Shown here piece after piece: positions 7,862 through 16,863 of a stretch of 64,000 nt of DNA. Position numbers and translations under genes: made by a program. The stretch is from the NCBI GenBank assembly GCA_934141535.1, contig CAKPCH010000002.1, positions 62,001 through 126,000 on the forward strand. Direction: 5' to 3'. Positions within the stretch are counted from its first letter, which is position 1. Every line of letters starts with the position of its first letter. Origin of the DNA: an uncultured Bacilli bacterium. GTDB taxonomy: Bacteria > Bacillota_I > Bacilli_A > RF39 > UBA660. The notes under the pieces were generated by a model. It did no database searches. It was given only the letters and a program-made list of their open reading frames with translations, and was not told the DNA's origin.

Positions 7862-9046
7862 CTACTCTAGAATATTTATTCCAGCCTCATGTACTTGTTC
7901 TATTGTTTTAATTTCTAAATTATAGTGAGTTAAACGACTAGCAAGTTTTACGTTTATACCATGTCTTCCTATAGCAAGACTTAAATTTTTATCATCAACA
8001 ACAACCATTGTTTCTTTTGTTTTTTCATCTAATATAAATACTCTTAAATCTTTAGCAGGACTTAATGCATTTTGAATAAATTCAACTGGATCTTTAGAAT
8101 ATTTTACTATATCTATTTTTTCATTTCCTAATTCTTTTAATATATTAGCAATTCTCATTCCTTTTTCACCAATACAAGCTCCAATTGGATCTACATTAGA
8201 ATTTTCTGAATATACTGCTATTTTAGTTCTATTACCAGCTTCACGAGCAACACTATATATAAGAACTGTTCCATCACTTATCTCTGGTATTTCAAGTTCA
8301 AATAATCTTTTAATAAATCCATAATGTTTACGAGATAAAAGTATTAAAGCTCCTTTTGAGTTAATATCAACTTTACTTATATATACTTTAATATTTGAAC
8401 CCATTTTTATTTGTTCACCTGGTATAATTTCTGTTTTAGGAAGTAAGCCTTGAGTTTTACCTAAATTAATATAATAATTATTTTCGTCTTCCATTTCTAC
8501 AGTACCAGACATCATTTCATCTTGTTTTTCTCCAAATTCTAAAGCTATACTATTTCTTTCTGCTTCACGAACTTTTTGAATTATTACTTGTTTTGCTGTA
8601 GCAGCAGCTACACGTCCAAAATCTTTAGGATTAACTTCTTCTTCTATAGTTTCTCCAACTTTAATATCTGGATCTTTTTTTCTAGCATCTTCTAAAGTAA
8701 TATATATTTTATCATTAAATACAAATGGTCTATATCTAAATTCTTCTGGTAAATCTTCTAATTCTTCATCTTCTAATTGTTCTTCTGTTAAAACTTCTTC
8801 ATCTTTCATTGGGATATTATCTTCTTCTAAAGATTCTTTATGATTTTTATCAAGTACTACTGTTTTATAAGAAAATTGTCTAAAAGTATAATTATCTTCA
8901 TCATACTCAGTTCTTACATTAGTAAGTCCTGTTTGTTTCTTATAAGCACTATTTAAAGCTAAAATCATAGATTCAATTATATAATCTTTAGTCATTCCCT
9001 TATCTTCTAACAATTCTAATGTTTTCTTAAACTCTTTACTATTCAT
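7862..9046 (-). CDS. nusA: Transcription termination/antitermination factor NusA
   Basis: 394 residues from the ATG at 9046, one base after the rimP stop and preceded by an AAAGG site; a longer in-frame start inside rimP is unlikely. N-terminal RNA polymerase-binding domain (about 1-125, with an inserted acidic stretch around 75-100), S1 domain, then KH1 and KH2, seen in IGACIGEKGMRI and IGRHGINVKLA. The length suits Gram-positive NusA, which lacks the C-terminal acidic repeats of E. coli. It acts on paused RNA polymerase; here it leads the infB operon with rimP. Confidence 0.97.
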   Translation of the reverse strand: MNSKEFKKTLELLEDKGMTKDYIIESMILALNSAYKKQTGLTNVRTEYDEDNYTFRQFSYKTVVLDKNHKESLEEDNIPMKDEEVLTEEQLEDEELEDLPEEFRYRPFVFNDKIYITLEDARKKDPDIKVGETIEEEVNPKDFGRVAAATAKQVIIQKVREAERNSIALEFGEKQDEMMSGTVEMEDENNYYINLGKTQGLLPKTEIIPGEQIKMGSNIKVYISKVDINSKGALILLSRKHYGFIKRLFELEIPEISDGTVLIYSVAREAGNRTKIAVYSENSNVDPIGACIGEKGMRIANILKELGNEKIDIVKYSKDPVEFIQNALSPAKDLRVFILDEKTKETMVVVDDKNLSLAIGRHGINVKLASRLTHYNLEIKTIEQVHEAGINILE

Positions 9047-9047
9047 G

Positions 9048-9302
9048 TTATTCACAACCTTTCTCTTTTGAACACACATCTAAGATATAACTATCACTTA
9101 TATAAGTTATATCATCCAACATAGGATCTATTATATGAGTAACTTTAACACAATCCTCTATATCTATAATACCATTCTTATCTATTACTACTCTTAAATA
9201 ATAATTACCATCTTCTTTAACATATAATACTTCATCAAGTATATACCCAGCTTCACTTATAGGCTTTTCTATAAGTTCTCTTACATTCTTTTCAATATCC
9301 AT
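9048..9302 (-). CDS. rimP: RimP N-terminal domain protein, lacking the C-terminal domain
   Basis: 84 residues from the ATG at 9302, which has a GGAGGA site; the in-frame TTG upstream overlaps that site. The sequence matches the N-terminal domain of the 30S maturation factor RimP (helix, then beta strands with LRVVIDKNGIIDIEDCVKV). It stops at YILDVCSKEKGCE, where the family continues with a proline-rich hinge and an SH3-like domain; RimP is normally about 150 residues. The nusA start follows after one base, so there is no room for the missing domain. It is either a natural short form or a truncation; position before nusA supports the assignment. Confidence 0.85.
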   Translation of the reverse strand: MDIEKNVRELIEKPISEAGYILDEVLYVKEDGNYYLRVVIDKNGIIDIEDCVKVTHIIDPMLDDITYISDSYILDVCSKEKGCE

Positions 9303-9323
9303 AAACTCCTCCAATTAACTTAA

Positions 9324-9345
9324 AGAGTGGATAAATATCCACTCT
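9324..9345 (-). promoter_or_regulatory. Stem-loop in the rimP-nusA 5' leader
   Basis: GAGTGGATA / TATCCACTC form a nine-pair stem on the minus-strand transcript, between the promoter and the rimP Shine-Dalgarno. It is not followed by a good U tract, so it looks like an RNA-stability or regulatory hairpin more than a terminator. Confidence 0.5.
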
Positions 9346-9363
9346 CTTGCTTGCAACAAACTA

Positions 9364-9391
9364 ATTATACCATATTTTTTTAAAGTTTAAA
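9364..9391 (-). promoter_or_regulatory. Promoter of the rimP-nusA-infB operon
   Basis: Perfect -10 TATAAT (9364-9369) with a weak -35 TTTAAA (9386-9391), 16-base spacer. The expected start point is about a dozen bases before the leader hairpin. Confidence 0.55.
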
Positions 9392-9435
9392 ACATCTTTT
9401 TACACAATTTAAACATTTATTATAGAAAGCATCAA

Positions 9436-9464
9436 TTTACAGAATAAAATATACGTGCTATAAT
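9436..9464 (+). promoter_or_regulatory. Promoter of the CPBP protease gene
   Basis: TTTACA (9436-9441), 17-base spacer, TATAAT (9459-9464), about 20 bases before the start codon. Confidence 0.7.
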
Positions 9465-9486
9465 AGTAAAAGAAAGTAGGAATAAT

Positions 9487-10194
9487 ATGGAGAATGAGAA
9501 GAATAAAGATTTAAAAAATGCATTAACTGGGACGTTTGTTATTATATTATATTCTATATTTACAGATTTACTTATATCATTATTAAAAGTTTTTAACATC
9601 AATTATAATAATTTTAATACTATATCAAAATGTGTTTTTGTAGCTTTATCAGAAATCATTTTAACTTTAATAATAATACTTATTTATAAAAATGATTTTA
9701 TTCCTAATTTTAAAGATTTTATTAAAAATATTAAATCATACTTTGATAAATATATTAAATACTGGTTTTTAACCTTAGGATTAATGATAATGAGTAATCT
9801 TATAATAACACTTTTTACTACATCCGAAATATCTAACAATCAAGAAATGATTGTAGAAACATTTAAGAAACTACCAATATATACTATTATTGTTACTATA
9901 GTAGTAGCACCTTTCTTAGAAGAATTAGTATTTAGAATGTCTTTTAGAAAAATATTTGCTCACTCTAATATCTTATTTATATTATTTTCAGGATTTATTT
10001 TTGGAGGATTACATGTTATTACTTCGTTAACTAGTTTAAATAATTTATTATTTATTATTCCATATAGTATACCAGGTTTTATGTTTGCATACCTATATAC
10101 TAAATCAAATAATATCATGGTGCCTATTATGTTACATTTTATTCATAATAGTGTAATGATGCTTATGCAACTGATTGTTATATTTATAAAATAG
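9487..10194 (+). CDS. CPBP-family intramembrane metalloprotease
   Basis: 235-residue polytopic membrane protein (about seven hydrophobic segments). The CPBP/Abi signature is present: Glu145-Glu146 and Arg150 in EELVFRMSFR, a histidine in FGGLHVI and a further motif LHFIHNSV. Members cleave prenylated or other membrane proteins, and in Gram-positive bacteria are linked to bacteriocin self-immunity or surface-protein processing; no bacteriocin gene is adjacent. It is a single-gene unit with its own promoter and terminator between two minus-strand operons. Confidence 0.88.
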   Translation: MENEKNKDLKNALTGTFVIILYSIFTDLLISLLKVFNINYNNFNTISKCVFVALSEIILTLIIILIYKNDFIPNFKDFIKNIKSYFDKYIKYWFLTLGLMIMSNLIITLFTTSEISNNQEMIVETFKKLPIYTIIVTIVVAPFLEELVFRMSFRKIFAHSNILFILFSGFIFGGLHVITSLTSLNNLLFIIPYSIPGFMFAYLYTKSNNIMVPIMLHFIHNSVMMLMQLIVIFIK

Positions 10195-10220
10195 GATAGA
10201 AATTAATCTATCCTATTTTT
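10188..10220 (+). terminator. Terminator of the CPBP gene
   Basis: AAAATAGGATAGA pairs with TCTATCCTATTTT around a six-base loop and ends in T residues. Confidence 0.85.
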
Positions 10221-10230
10221 AATATCATCT

Positions 10231-10274
10231 AAAAAAACAAGTAATATTTTTAAAAAATTAAAAATTATTACTTG
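10231..10274 (-). terminator. Terminator of the small membrane-protein gene
   Basis: On the minus strand CAAGTAAT... pairs with ...ATTACTTG, followed by seven T. It faces the CPBP terminator, giving a convergent pair. Confidence 0.7.
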
Positions 10275-10309
10275 CGATATTATTATCTATTAATTATAGA
10301 TAATAAATG

Positions 10310-10462
10310 TTACATCATATCATCTAGTTTTTTACTTGCACTCTTCATAGCATCATCTGCTAAAGTTTGTAGTTTTTCCATTACTGGTTCACTATACTTT
10401 TGATATGCAAGTACTGCTCCAGCACCCATAGCTATTAAAGCCATCGATTTTACTATTTTCAT
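10310..10462 (-). CDS. Small single-pass membrane protein (50 residues)
   Basis: The ATG at 10462 has a strong GAGGTGATA site and gives 50 residues; a longer frame starting at 10513 has no such site. One hydrophobic segment (about residues 6-21, AlaGly-rich) is followed by an amphipathic, Lys/Asp-rich tail ending KKLDDMM. It resembles small YtxH-type envelope proteins only in outline. I do not recognise a family. It is a single-gene unit with its own terminator. Confidence 0.7.
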   Translation of the reverse strand: MKIVKSMALIAMGAGAVLAYQKYSEPVMEKLQTLADDAMKSASKKLDDMM

Positions 10463-10532
10463 ACTTATCACCTCACTAGAAATATGACAAAATGTATATA
10501 TCTCTATATACATTTATATTTTTAATCATTTT

Positions 10533-12749
10533 TTATTTTTTATTCAAAGAATTAATTAATTTTTCTAAAAGTGTTGTTTTTCTTAATCTTTCATTATTAT
10601 TTCTAACTCCATAAATAAATGCTTGAGGTTCTCCTATTAGTATTAATCTTTTTTTAGCACGTGTTATTCCTGTATATAATAATTTTTTATATAGCATTCT
10701 TTTATATTGTGAGCACACAGGTATTATAACTAATTCAAATTCACTACCTTGACTTTTATGTATACTTATAATATATCCATGTTTAAATTTATTAAAATCT
10801 TTTGATTTATAAGTAACTAAATTACCATAATAATCTATTGTAATTTCAGGAACTCCACTTTTAGTTCCTCTTACATTTATTTTATCTATTACTCCTATAT
10901 CACCATTAAACACGTTATTATCAGGATCATTTACTAATTGTAATACTTTATCATTTTCTCTAAATACTACATCTCCATATTTTATTTCTAATTTTTTTAT
11001 ATCAGCAGGATTAAATACGTCTTGTAGTACTTTATTTATATTATCTATTCCATTAACTCCAGCATACATTGGAGCCATTATTTGAACTCTTTTATAGTCA
11101 TATCCTTTACTTAGTACTTGCTTTGTAATGCTTACTAAACTAGGTATTATATAGTCACTATTTACTTTTAAAAATTTATAGTCATCTCTATCTATTAAGA
11201 AATCTTCTTCTAATGAATCATTCTTTATATCATTAGCAAGTACAGGTATATAACTTGATTCATCTTGTCTATATAATAAATCTAATTCTATTGTATCTAC
11301 TATATCGCTATCTATTAAATCTTTTAAAACGTTACCTATTCCTACACTTGGTAATTGATTATAATCTCCTACAAGTACTAATTTTATATTATTTGTAAGA
11401 CCTCTTAATAAACTAGCCATTAAATGATTATCTATCATACTTACTTCATCTACTATTACAAGATTAGAAAAATCAGGATTATATTCATCTACCATAAATG
11501 TATTTGATTCTTTATTCCATTTTAAAAACCTATGAATAGTAGAAGCTCTTAAAAGTGTAGATTCACTCATTCTTTTACTAGCACGCCCTGTGGGCGCTAA
11601 AAGAGCTAAATTACGTACTAAATCATCATTAGTAAATTTATTTAATTTTTTATATAAATCTACTATTGCTTTTATTATTGTTGTTTTACCTGTACCAGGT
11701 CCACCTGTTACTATAGTTATATTATTTTGTAAAGATGATATTATAGCTTCTATTTGTGAATCACTATATGTAATATTATATTTATCTTCTAATTCTTTTA
11801 CTCTTAAATCTATATTTTTATATTTAGTAACATCTTTATTAATAAGATAATTTATTTTGCTTACTATATATTCTTCATCTTCATAAGTTTCATATATATA
11901 ATATTTATCATCTTCTACTTTAATTTTAAATTCTTCTTCTAATTCATTTAATGCTTCATCAAATATATTAACATCTATTTCATTTTTAAGATAAAAAGAT
12001 AATCCTTCATATATTTCACTATATGATAAATAAGTATCACCATTTCTAAAAGTTAATTCATTCATAACATAAATTATACATGCTTTAATTCTATTTATAT
12101 TAAGTTTATCTTCATTTAAAGAAAGTGCGATTTGATCTACTTTAGTAAAGTTAATCTCATCTATATCATCTATAAGTCTATATATATCATGTTCAATTAT
12201 TTTTATTGTATTACTTTTATATGTATTATAAATGTTTAAAGCATCTTTCATATTAAATCCCATTTCAGTAAGTTTTACAATTATTTCATGAGACTCTTCA
12301 TATTTTATTAATGTGTCATAAATTAAATTAATTTTATCTTCTGATAATTTTGATACTTTATATAATATTGTTTTATCTTTAATTATTAGGTCAAGAGCAT
12401 TATCGCCAATAGTTTCAACTATTCTTTTAGCCATTTTTTCTCCTATACCTTTAAATAAATCACTAGATAAAAATTCTATTACTCCATCTTTATCTTCTGG
12501 TTTTATTCTTTCATATTCTTTTACGTTGAATTGAAAGCCATATTTTGGATGATGAGCAATTTCACCATACATTATATATTTTTCATTTTCTCTTAAATCT
12601 GCAAAGTATCCTGTAAAGGTAATTGTTTTATTTACATATTCTTGCATATCTATTATATTTGTTTCAAATACTTTTAAAAGTCCTATCACATATCCTTTAT
12701 CACTTTTAAATATATTTGTTTTAAATGTTCCCTTTACATAATCTTGCAT
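10533..12749 (-). CDS. recD2: RecD2-type DNA helicase
   Basis: 738-residue 5'-3' superfamily 1 helicase of the RecBC-independent RecD2 type. The N-terminal region (1-320) contains OB and helix-hairpin-helix parts. Motor motifs are GGPGTGKTT (Walker A, about 353), VIVDEVSMID, LVGDYNQLPSVGIGN, the C-terminal ISIHKSQGSEF and TGITRAKKRLILIGE. It works in DNA repair and replication-fork maintenance. It follows the CofE-like gene with a 42-base gap and has an AAGGTGATA site. Confidence 0.95.
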   Translation of the reverse strand: MQDYVKGTFKTNIFKSDKGYVIGLLKVFETNIIDMQEYVNKTITFTGYFADLRENEKYIMYGEIAHHPKYGFQFNVKEYERIKPEDKDGVIEFLSSDLFKGIGEKMAKRIVETIGDNALDLIIKDKTILYKVSKLSEDKINLIYDTLIKYEESHEIIVKLTEMGFNMKDALNIYNTYKSNTIKIIEHDIYRLIDDIDEINFTKVDQIALSLNEDKLNINRIKACIIYVMNELTFRNGDTYLSYSEIYEGLSFYLKNEIDVNIFDEALNELEEEFKIKVEDDKYYIYETYEDEEYIVSKINYLINKDVTKYKNIDLRVKELEDKYNITYSDSQIEAIISSLQNNITIVTGGPGTGKTTIIKAIVDLYKKLNKFTNDDLVRNLALLAPTGRASKRMSESTLLRASTIHRFLKWNKESNTFMVDEYNPDFSNLVIVDEVSMIDNHLMASLLRGLTNNIKLVLVGDYNQLPSVGIGNVLKDLIDSDIVDTIELDLLYRQDESSYIPVLANDIKNDSLEEDFLIDRDDYKFLKVNSDYIIPSLVSITKQVLSKGYDYKRVQIMAPMYAGVNGIDNINKVLQDVFNPADIKKLEIKYGDVVFRENDKVLQLVNDPDNNVFNGDIGVIDKINVRGTKSGVPEITIDYYGNLVTYKSKDFNKFKHGYIISIHKSQGSEFELVIIPVCSQYKRMLYKKLLYTGITRAKKRLILIGEPQAFIYGVRNNNERLRKTTLLEKLINSLNKK

Positions 12750-12791
12750 GTTATCACCTTATTAATTATATCACGAAAAAGTATTAAACTT

Positions 12792-13976
12792 TTAATCATC
12801 TGCTAAATTATCAAAATATCCTTGTATGTATACAACTGGCGTTCCTTTATCACCACTTCCACTTGTTAAATCACAAAGTGAACCTATTAAATCAGTTAAA
12901 CGTCGTGGTGTTGTACCTTGTGTTATCATTTTACCTTTTAAGTTGCTATCTTTATTTTTTATTTCATTTTTTATAGCATCTTTTAACTCTTCTCCTTTAA
13001 GATCAGCAAATTTATTATCTGATACATATTTTAATTTTATTTCGTTTGGTGTACCTTCTAATCCACTTGTATAAGCTGGTGATACAACTGGATCTGCAAG
13101 TTCCCAAATATGACCAACTGGATCTTTAAAAGCACCATCTCCATAAACCATAACTTCTATGTTTTTTCCAGTTTTTTCCTTTAATTTTTTTTGTATATCA
13201 AGAACTAATTTATCACCTGTTTTTGGAAAAAGTTTTAATCTTTCTTCTGTAGATTTATTTGAACCAAGTAGTCCATACTTTTCATTAAATCCACTACCAT
13301 TTATTGGACTTGTCATAACTTCATATAATCCATATACTTTAGCGCCCTCTTCTTCCAATATTTTTTTTGTATGTAATCTTGTATGTATATCACAAGTTAA
13401 TATATCATTAGAATAGCTTAATATTGTTTTAGGATTATTTGAAAAAACAAATTCTACTTTACAATTTTCACTTTCTATTAAATCTCTATAGAAATCTACC
13501 ATGTTAATCCCTGTAAATGGGTGTATATAACTTGAAAAAGTATCCATATATTCTTTTTCTGTTATTATACTAGTTAGATTATATCTACTCTTATCAAGCG
13601 TATCTAAATCAAGTATACCATTTCCTACTTCATCTGATGGAAAACTAAGTAACATAGTTATTTTATTCATACCACGCGCTATTCCTTTTAATATAAGTGA
13701 AAATCTATTCCTACTAAGTATAGGAAAAACTACTCCTATATTTTTACTTGGAAACTTATCTTGAATATCTTTTGCTACATCATCTACTGTTACATAATTT
13801 CCTTCACTAATACCTACTACTGCTTCTGTTACTGCTACTACATCTGAATCTTTAAATTCGAATTTTTCTTGTTGTTGTGCTTGTAATAAAGATTCAACTA
13901 CTATGTTTGCTAAATCATCATGTTCTTTAATTATAGGTGTTCTAATACCCCTAACTGTTGTTCCTACACATCTCAT
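12792..13976 (-). CDS. CofE-like (coenzyme F420-0:gamma-glutamyl ligase family) protein
   Basis: 394 residues resembling the F420:glutamate ligase fold: N-terminal GTTVRGIRTPII, AVTEAVVGISEG, then VYGDGAFKDPVGHIWELADP and TPRRLTDLIGS, which match the long bacterial subgroup. CofE attaches glutamate to coenzyme F420 in archaea and actinobacteria. No other F420 gene is visible, and many anaerobic Bacillota carry this long form without F420, so the substrate is probably something else. It has its own promoter. The Asp/Glu-rich GDGAF motif plausibly binds metal and nucleotide (inference). Confidence 0.75.
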   Translation of the reverse strand: MRCVGTTVRGIRTPIIKEHDDLANIVVESLLQAQQQEKFEFKDSDVVAVTEAVVGISEGNYVTVDDVAKDIQDKFPSKNIGVVFPILSRNRFSLILKGIARGMNKITMLLSFPSDEVGNGILDLDTLDKSRYNLTSIITEKEYMDTFSSYIHPFTGINMVDFYRDLIESENCKVEFVFSNNPKTILSYSNDILTCDIHTRLHTKKILEEEGAKVYGLYEVMTSPINGSGFNEKYGLLGSNKSTEERLKLFPKTGDKLVLDIQKKLKEKTGKNIEVMVYGDGAFKDPVGHIWELADPVVSPAYTSGLEGTPNEIKLKYVSDNKFADLKGEELKDAIKNEIKNKDSNLKGKMITQGTTPRRLTDLIGSLCDLTSGSGDKGTPVVYIQGYFDNLADD

Positions 13977-14000
13977 ATATTACCTCCTATTTACATTTAA

Positions 14001-14029
14001 ATTATAACATGTAAGAGTAAATAAGTAAA
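14001..14029 (-). promoter_or_regulatory. Promoter of the CofE-like gene
   Basis: TTTACT (14024-14029), 17-base spacer, TATAAT (14001-14006); the -35 abuts the miaA terminator. Confidence 0.65.
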
Positions 14030-14034
14030 CTAAA

Positions 14035-14064
14035 AGAAAGAAATTGGAATTTTAATTTCTTTCT
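14035..14064 (-). terminator. Terminator of the queA-miaA operon
   Basis: Eleven-pair stem AGAAAGAAATT / AATTTCTTTCT on the minus strand followed by TTT; it overlaps the miaA stop codon. Confidence 0.75.
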
Positions 14065-14936
14065 ATTTTTAAGTAATCTAACACTTCTTTAACAGTATTA
14101 TCAAAATTAGTAAAATCTACATTAAACCACCTAACTGGTATTTGATGATTATTCCAAGTATATTGTCTTTTAGCATAATTCCTGCTTCTTTTCTTTATAA
14201 GTTCTAATGCCTCATCTAAAGTAGATTCTCCATTAAAATAAGTAAATAATTCTTTATAACCAATTGGAGTCATAACAGCTTTACTTCTTATATTAGTATC
14301 ATATATTTTTTTTGCTTCCTCTATTAATCCATCTTTAACCATTAAATCAACTCTATTATTTATTCTATTATAAAGTATATCTCTATTACAAGTAAGTCCT
14401 ATAAATACTGAATCATACAATAACTTGTTGTTTTTTTCTTTAGAACTCATTGTTTTATTATTTGAATAGTAATAATTAAGTGCTCTTTCTATTCGCTTTC
14501 TATTATTAGGATGAATAGTAGTATTAGGATCTATTTCTTTTAGTTCTTTATATAATTCTTCTAGTGTTTTAGAATCAAAGTTTTTACTTTCTACTTCTTC
14601 TTCGAATTTATAATTATAAAGAAGAGATTTAATATATAATCCAGTACCACCTACTATTATTGGAGTTTTACCTCTTTTTATTATATCGTTTAATACTTTT
14701 CTTCCATCTTTTTGATATTGATAAACTGAATAATCTTCTTTTATATCTTTAATATCAAATAAATGATGAGGTATGTTGCACTTTTCTTCTTCTGTTACTT
14801 TAGCGGTTGCTATATTAAGGTCTTTATAAACTTGTGTACTATCAGCATTTACTACTTCTCCATTTAACTTTTTAGCTAACTCTATACTTAATTTAGTCTT
14901 ACCCACTCCTGTAGGTCCTACTACTACAATAACCAT
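14052..14936 (-). CDS. miaA: tRNA dimethylallyltransferase
   Basis: 294-residue enzyme adding dimethylallyl to A37 of tRNAs that read UNN codons. P-loop GPTGVGKTKLSIELA at the N-terminus, DSTQVYKDLNIATAK, VGGTGLYIKSLLY and the C-terminal RQYTWN are characteristic. Length is a little below the usual 300-315. The start codon is four bases after the upstream kinase-like gene, which follows queA by seven bases, so two tRNA-modification genes flank an unknown one. Confidence 0.96.
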   Translation of the reverse strand: MVIVVVGPTGVGKTKLSIELAKKLNGEVVNADSTQVYKDLNIATAKVTEEEKCNIPHHLFDIKDIKEDYSVYQYQKDGRKVLNDIIKRGKTPIIVGGTGLYIKSLLYNYKFEEEVESKNFDSKTLEELYKELKEIDPNTTIHPNNRKRIERALNYYYSNNKTMSSKEKNNKLLYDSVFIGLTCNRDILYNRINNRVDLMVKDGLIEEAKKIYDTNIRSKAVMTPIGYKELFTYFNGESTLDEALELIKKRSRNYAKRQYTWNNHQIPVRWFNVDFTNFDNTVKEVLDYLKIERN

Positions 14937-14940
14937 AACT

Positions 14941-15597
14941 TCACTTCCTCTTTATTTTATTTATATCATTAATAGTTTCAAAATTATCTGAATAATATCT
15001 ATCAAAATATTTTTTTATGTCAAATAGAATTTGAGAAGTTGTCGCACCTTTTTCTTTATACATCTTAATTCTATATATTAACTTATCTAAGTTATCATTA
15101 TCAAGATTTTTAATAATAGAAGCAAGAACTTGTTCTCTATAATAATTTAAATTTTTAATTAATAAATTTTCTTTTGATTCACTAAGCGCTACTGAATAAT
15201 AAAATGGATCTAAAACTGTTATTTTTTTATTATTATAGAAAATATTATTTATATTTAAATTTCGTATTCTTATTTTAGAATTAGATAAATCTATTATATT
15301 GTTTTCAAAATCTGATAAAGAATCTATTAAATCATTTATATTTGTTTTTGGTATTATACTTTCTATTCTTTTACCATCAACAAAGCTTGATATATAGCCA
15401 TAGAAACTTTTCTTATCAAAAGCAAAATCATATGGAAAGTTAAATCCATTATTTTTATATAAAGAAAAATATTTAAATCTATTTATTTCTAATAAATCTA
15501 GTGAATTATTAAAAAATTTTAATACATCACCATTTTTTAATAAATAACAAATGCCTGTACTTCCTGTATGTATTTTTTTCTTTATTGTTGTTTCCAT
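14941..15597 (-). CDS. Kinase-fold-like protein, probably catalytically degenerate
   Basis: 218 residues without a family I can name with confidence. The order of motifs resembles a small protein/aminoglycoside kinase fold: glycine-containing loop GSTGICYLL (about 12-20), VLKFF with Lys27, Glu37, then NLNINNIF (113-120) where a kinase would have HxDxxxxN, and VLDPF (128-132) in place of DFG. The catalytic-loop Asp appears replaced by Asn, so it may be a pseudokinase or a binding protein. It sits tightly between queA and miaA. Confidence 0.5.
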   Translation of the reverse strand: METTIKKKIHTGSTGICYLLKNGDVLKFFNNSLDLLEINRFKYFSLYKNNGFNFPYDFAFDKKSFYGYISSFVDGKRIESIIPKTNINDLIDSLSDFENNIIDLSNSKIRIRNLNINNIFYNNKKITVLDPFYYSVALSESKENLLIKNLNYYREQVLASIIKNLDNDNLDKLIYRIKMYKEKGATTSQILFDIKKYFDRYYSDNFETINDINKIKRK

Positions 15598-15604
15598 TAT
15601 TCAC

Positions 15605-16627
15605 CTATTTTATAAACATACAATCTCCAAATGAGAAGAATCTATATTTATTATCTACTGCCTCTTTATATGCTTTCATGATGTTTTCTTTACCTGCTAA
15701 AGCACTTACTAACATAATTAATGTACTTTTTGGTAAATGGAAGTTTGTTATTAGTGATGTTATTGCTTTAAACTCATATCCCGGATATATAAATATGTCT
15801 GTCCAACCACTACATTCTCTAAATTCATTATATAAATTCATTATTGTTTCTAGAGTTCTAGTAGATGTTGTACCCACACTTATAATTCTTTTATTTTCTT
15901 TTTTAGCTTTATTTAATACCTCTGCAGTATCTTTAGACATATGATAATATTCACTATGCATTTTATGTTTAGTAACATCTTCTACATTTACTGGTCTAAA
16001 TGTACCAAGTCCTACGTGTAAGGTAATATATTCTATTTTTATACCTTTCTTTTTTATTTCATTCATTAAACTTTTAGTAAAATGAAGACCTGCTGTAGGA
16101 GCTGCAGCACTTCCTATGTTTTTAGCATACACTGTTTGATATCTGTCTTTATCTTGTAATTTTTCATGTATATAAGGTGGTAAAGGCATTTCTCCTAATT
16201 CATCTAATATTTCATAAAATATACCTGAATAAATAAATTTAAATACTCTAATTCCTTCTTCTTTAATACCTATACACTCTGCTTTTAATTTATCTGAAAA
16301 GTTTACTACAGTACCAATATGAACTCTTTTAGCTGGTTTTGCTAAACATTCCCAAGTATCTTTTTCCTTTTCTTTTAGCATTAATAATTCTATTACTGCT
16401 CCTGTATCTATTTTTACTCCAGTTATTCTAGCAGGCATAACTTTAGTATCATTAAGTACTAATACGTCTCCTTCTTCTAGATAATCTATAATATTAGAAA
16501 AAACAGTATGTTTAATATCTCCTGTTTCTTTATCAAGAACTAAAAGTCTAGAAGAATCTCTTTTCTCGAGTGGAGTTTGCGCTATTAACTCTTCTGGTAA
16601 ATAAAAATCAAAATCATCAGTTTTCAT
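15605..16627 (-). CDS. queA: tRNA preQ1(34) S-adenosylmethionine ribosyltransferase-isomerase
   Basis: 340-residue QueA of queuosine synthesis, transferring the ribosyl part of SAM to preQ1 at tRNA position 34. [20 protein letters not shown] at the N-terminus, [24 protein letters not shown] and [15 protein letters not shown] are conserved. A -10 TATAAT lies at 16651-16656, and its only candidate -35 is in the T tract of the preceding terminator. First gene of a queA-unknown-miaA operon. Confidence 0.97.
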   Translation of the reverse strand: MKTDDFDFYLPEELIAQTPLEKRDSSRLLVLDKETGDIKHTVFSNIIDYLEEGDVLVLNDTKVMPARITGVKIDTGAVIELLMLKEKEKDTWECLAKPAKRVHIGTVVNFSDKLKAECIGIKEEGIRVFKFIYSGIFYEILDELGEMPLPPYIHEKLQDKDRYQTVYAKNIGSAAAPTAGLHFTKSLMNEIKKKGIKIEYITLHVGLGTFRPVNVEDVTKHKMHSEYYHMSKDTAEVLNKAKKENKRIISVGTTSTRTLETIMNLYNEFRECSGWTDIFIYPGYEFKAITSLITNFHLPKSTLIMLVSALAGKENIMKAYKEAVDNKYRFFSFGDCMFIK

Positions 16628-16671
16628 CTAATCATCTCCAACTTTTACATATTATACCACTTTAATTACAA

Positions 16672-16696
16672 TAATAAAAGGTCAAATTATTGACCT
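16672..16696 (-). terminator. Terminator after the hydrolase/small-protein pair
   Basis: AGGTCAA / TTGACCT hairpin with a four-base loop and a T run on the minus strand; overlaps the stop codon of the 58-residue gene. Confidence 0.8.
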
Positions 16697-16863
16697 AGTT
16701 TTTTTTCTTTTGATCTTTCAAACTTTCCTTTCATTAAGGCTGATCTAATTTCTCCTCTTTTTCTTTGATACTCATCATATAATTTTAATCTTTCTTTAGG
16801 AGTATGTTTCATATATTCTAAATTAAGTTCAAAAAGTGCTTTCTTTGATTCTTCTTCACTCAT
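16687..16863 (-). CDS. 58-residue charged protein of unknown function
   Basis: Begins MSEEESKKALFELNLEYM and ends SKEKKLGQ. It is helical, with many Lys, Glu and Arg residues, and has no Cys and no membrane segment. The ATG overlaps the hydrolase stop as ATGA and an AAAGGAGTAG site precedes it, so it is a real, translationally coupled gene despite its size. Family not recognised. Confidence 0.75.
   Translation of the reverse strand: MSEEESKKALFELNLEYMKHTPKERLKLYDEYQRKRGEIRSALMKGKFERSKEKKLGQ

Noticed and set aside
12750..12800. Small AAAAGT / ACTTTT hairpin as terminator of the CofE-like gene
   Set aside because: Six A/T-rich pairs only; too weak to call.
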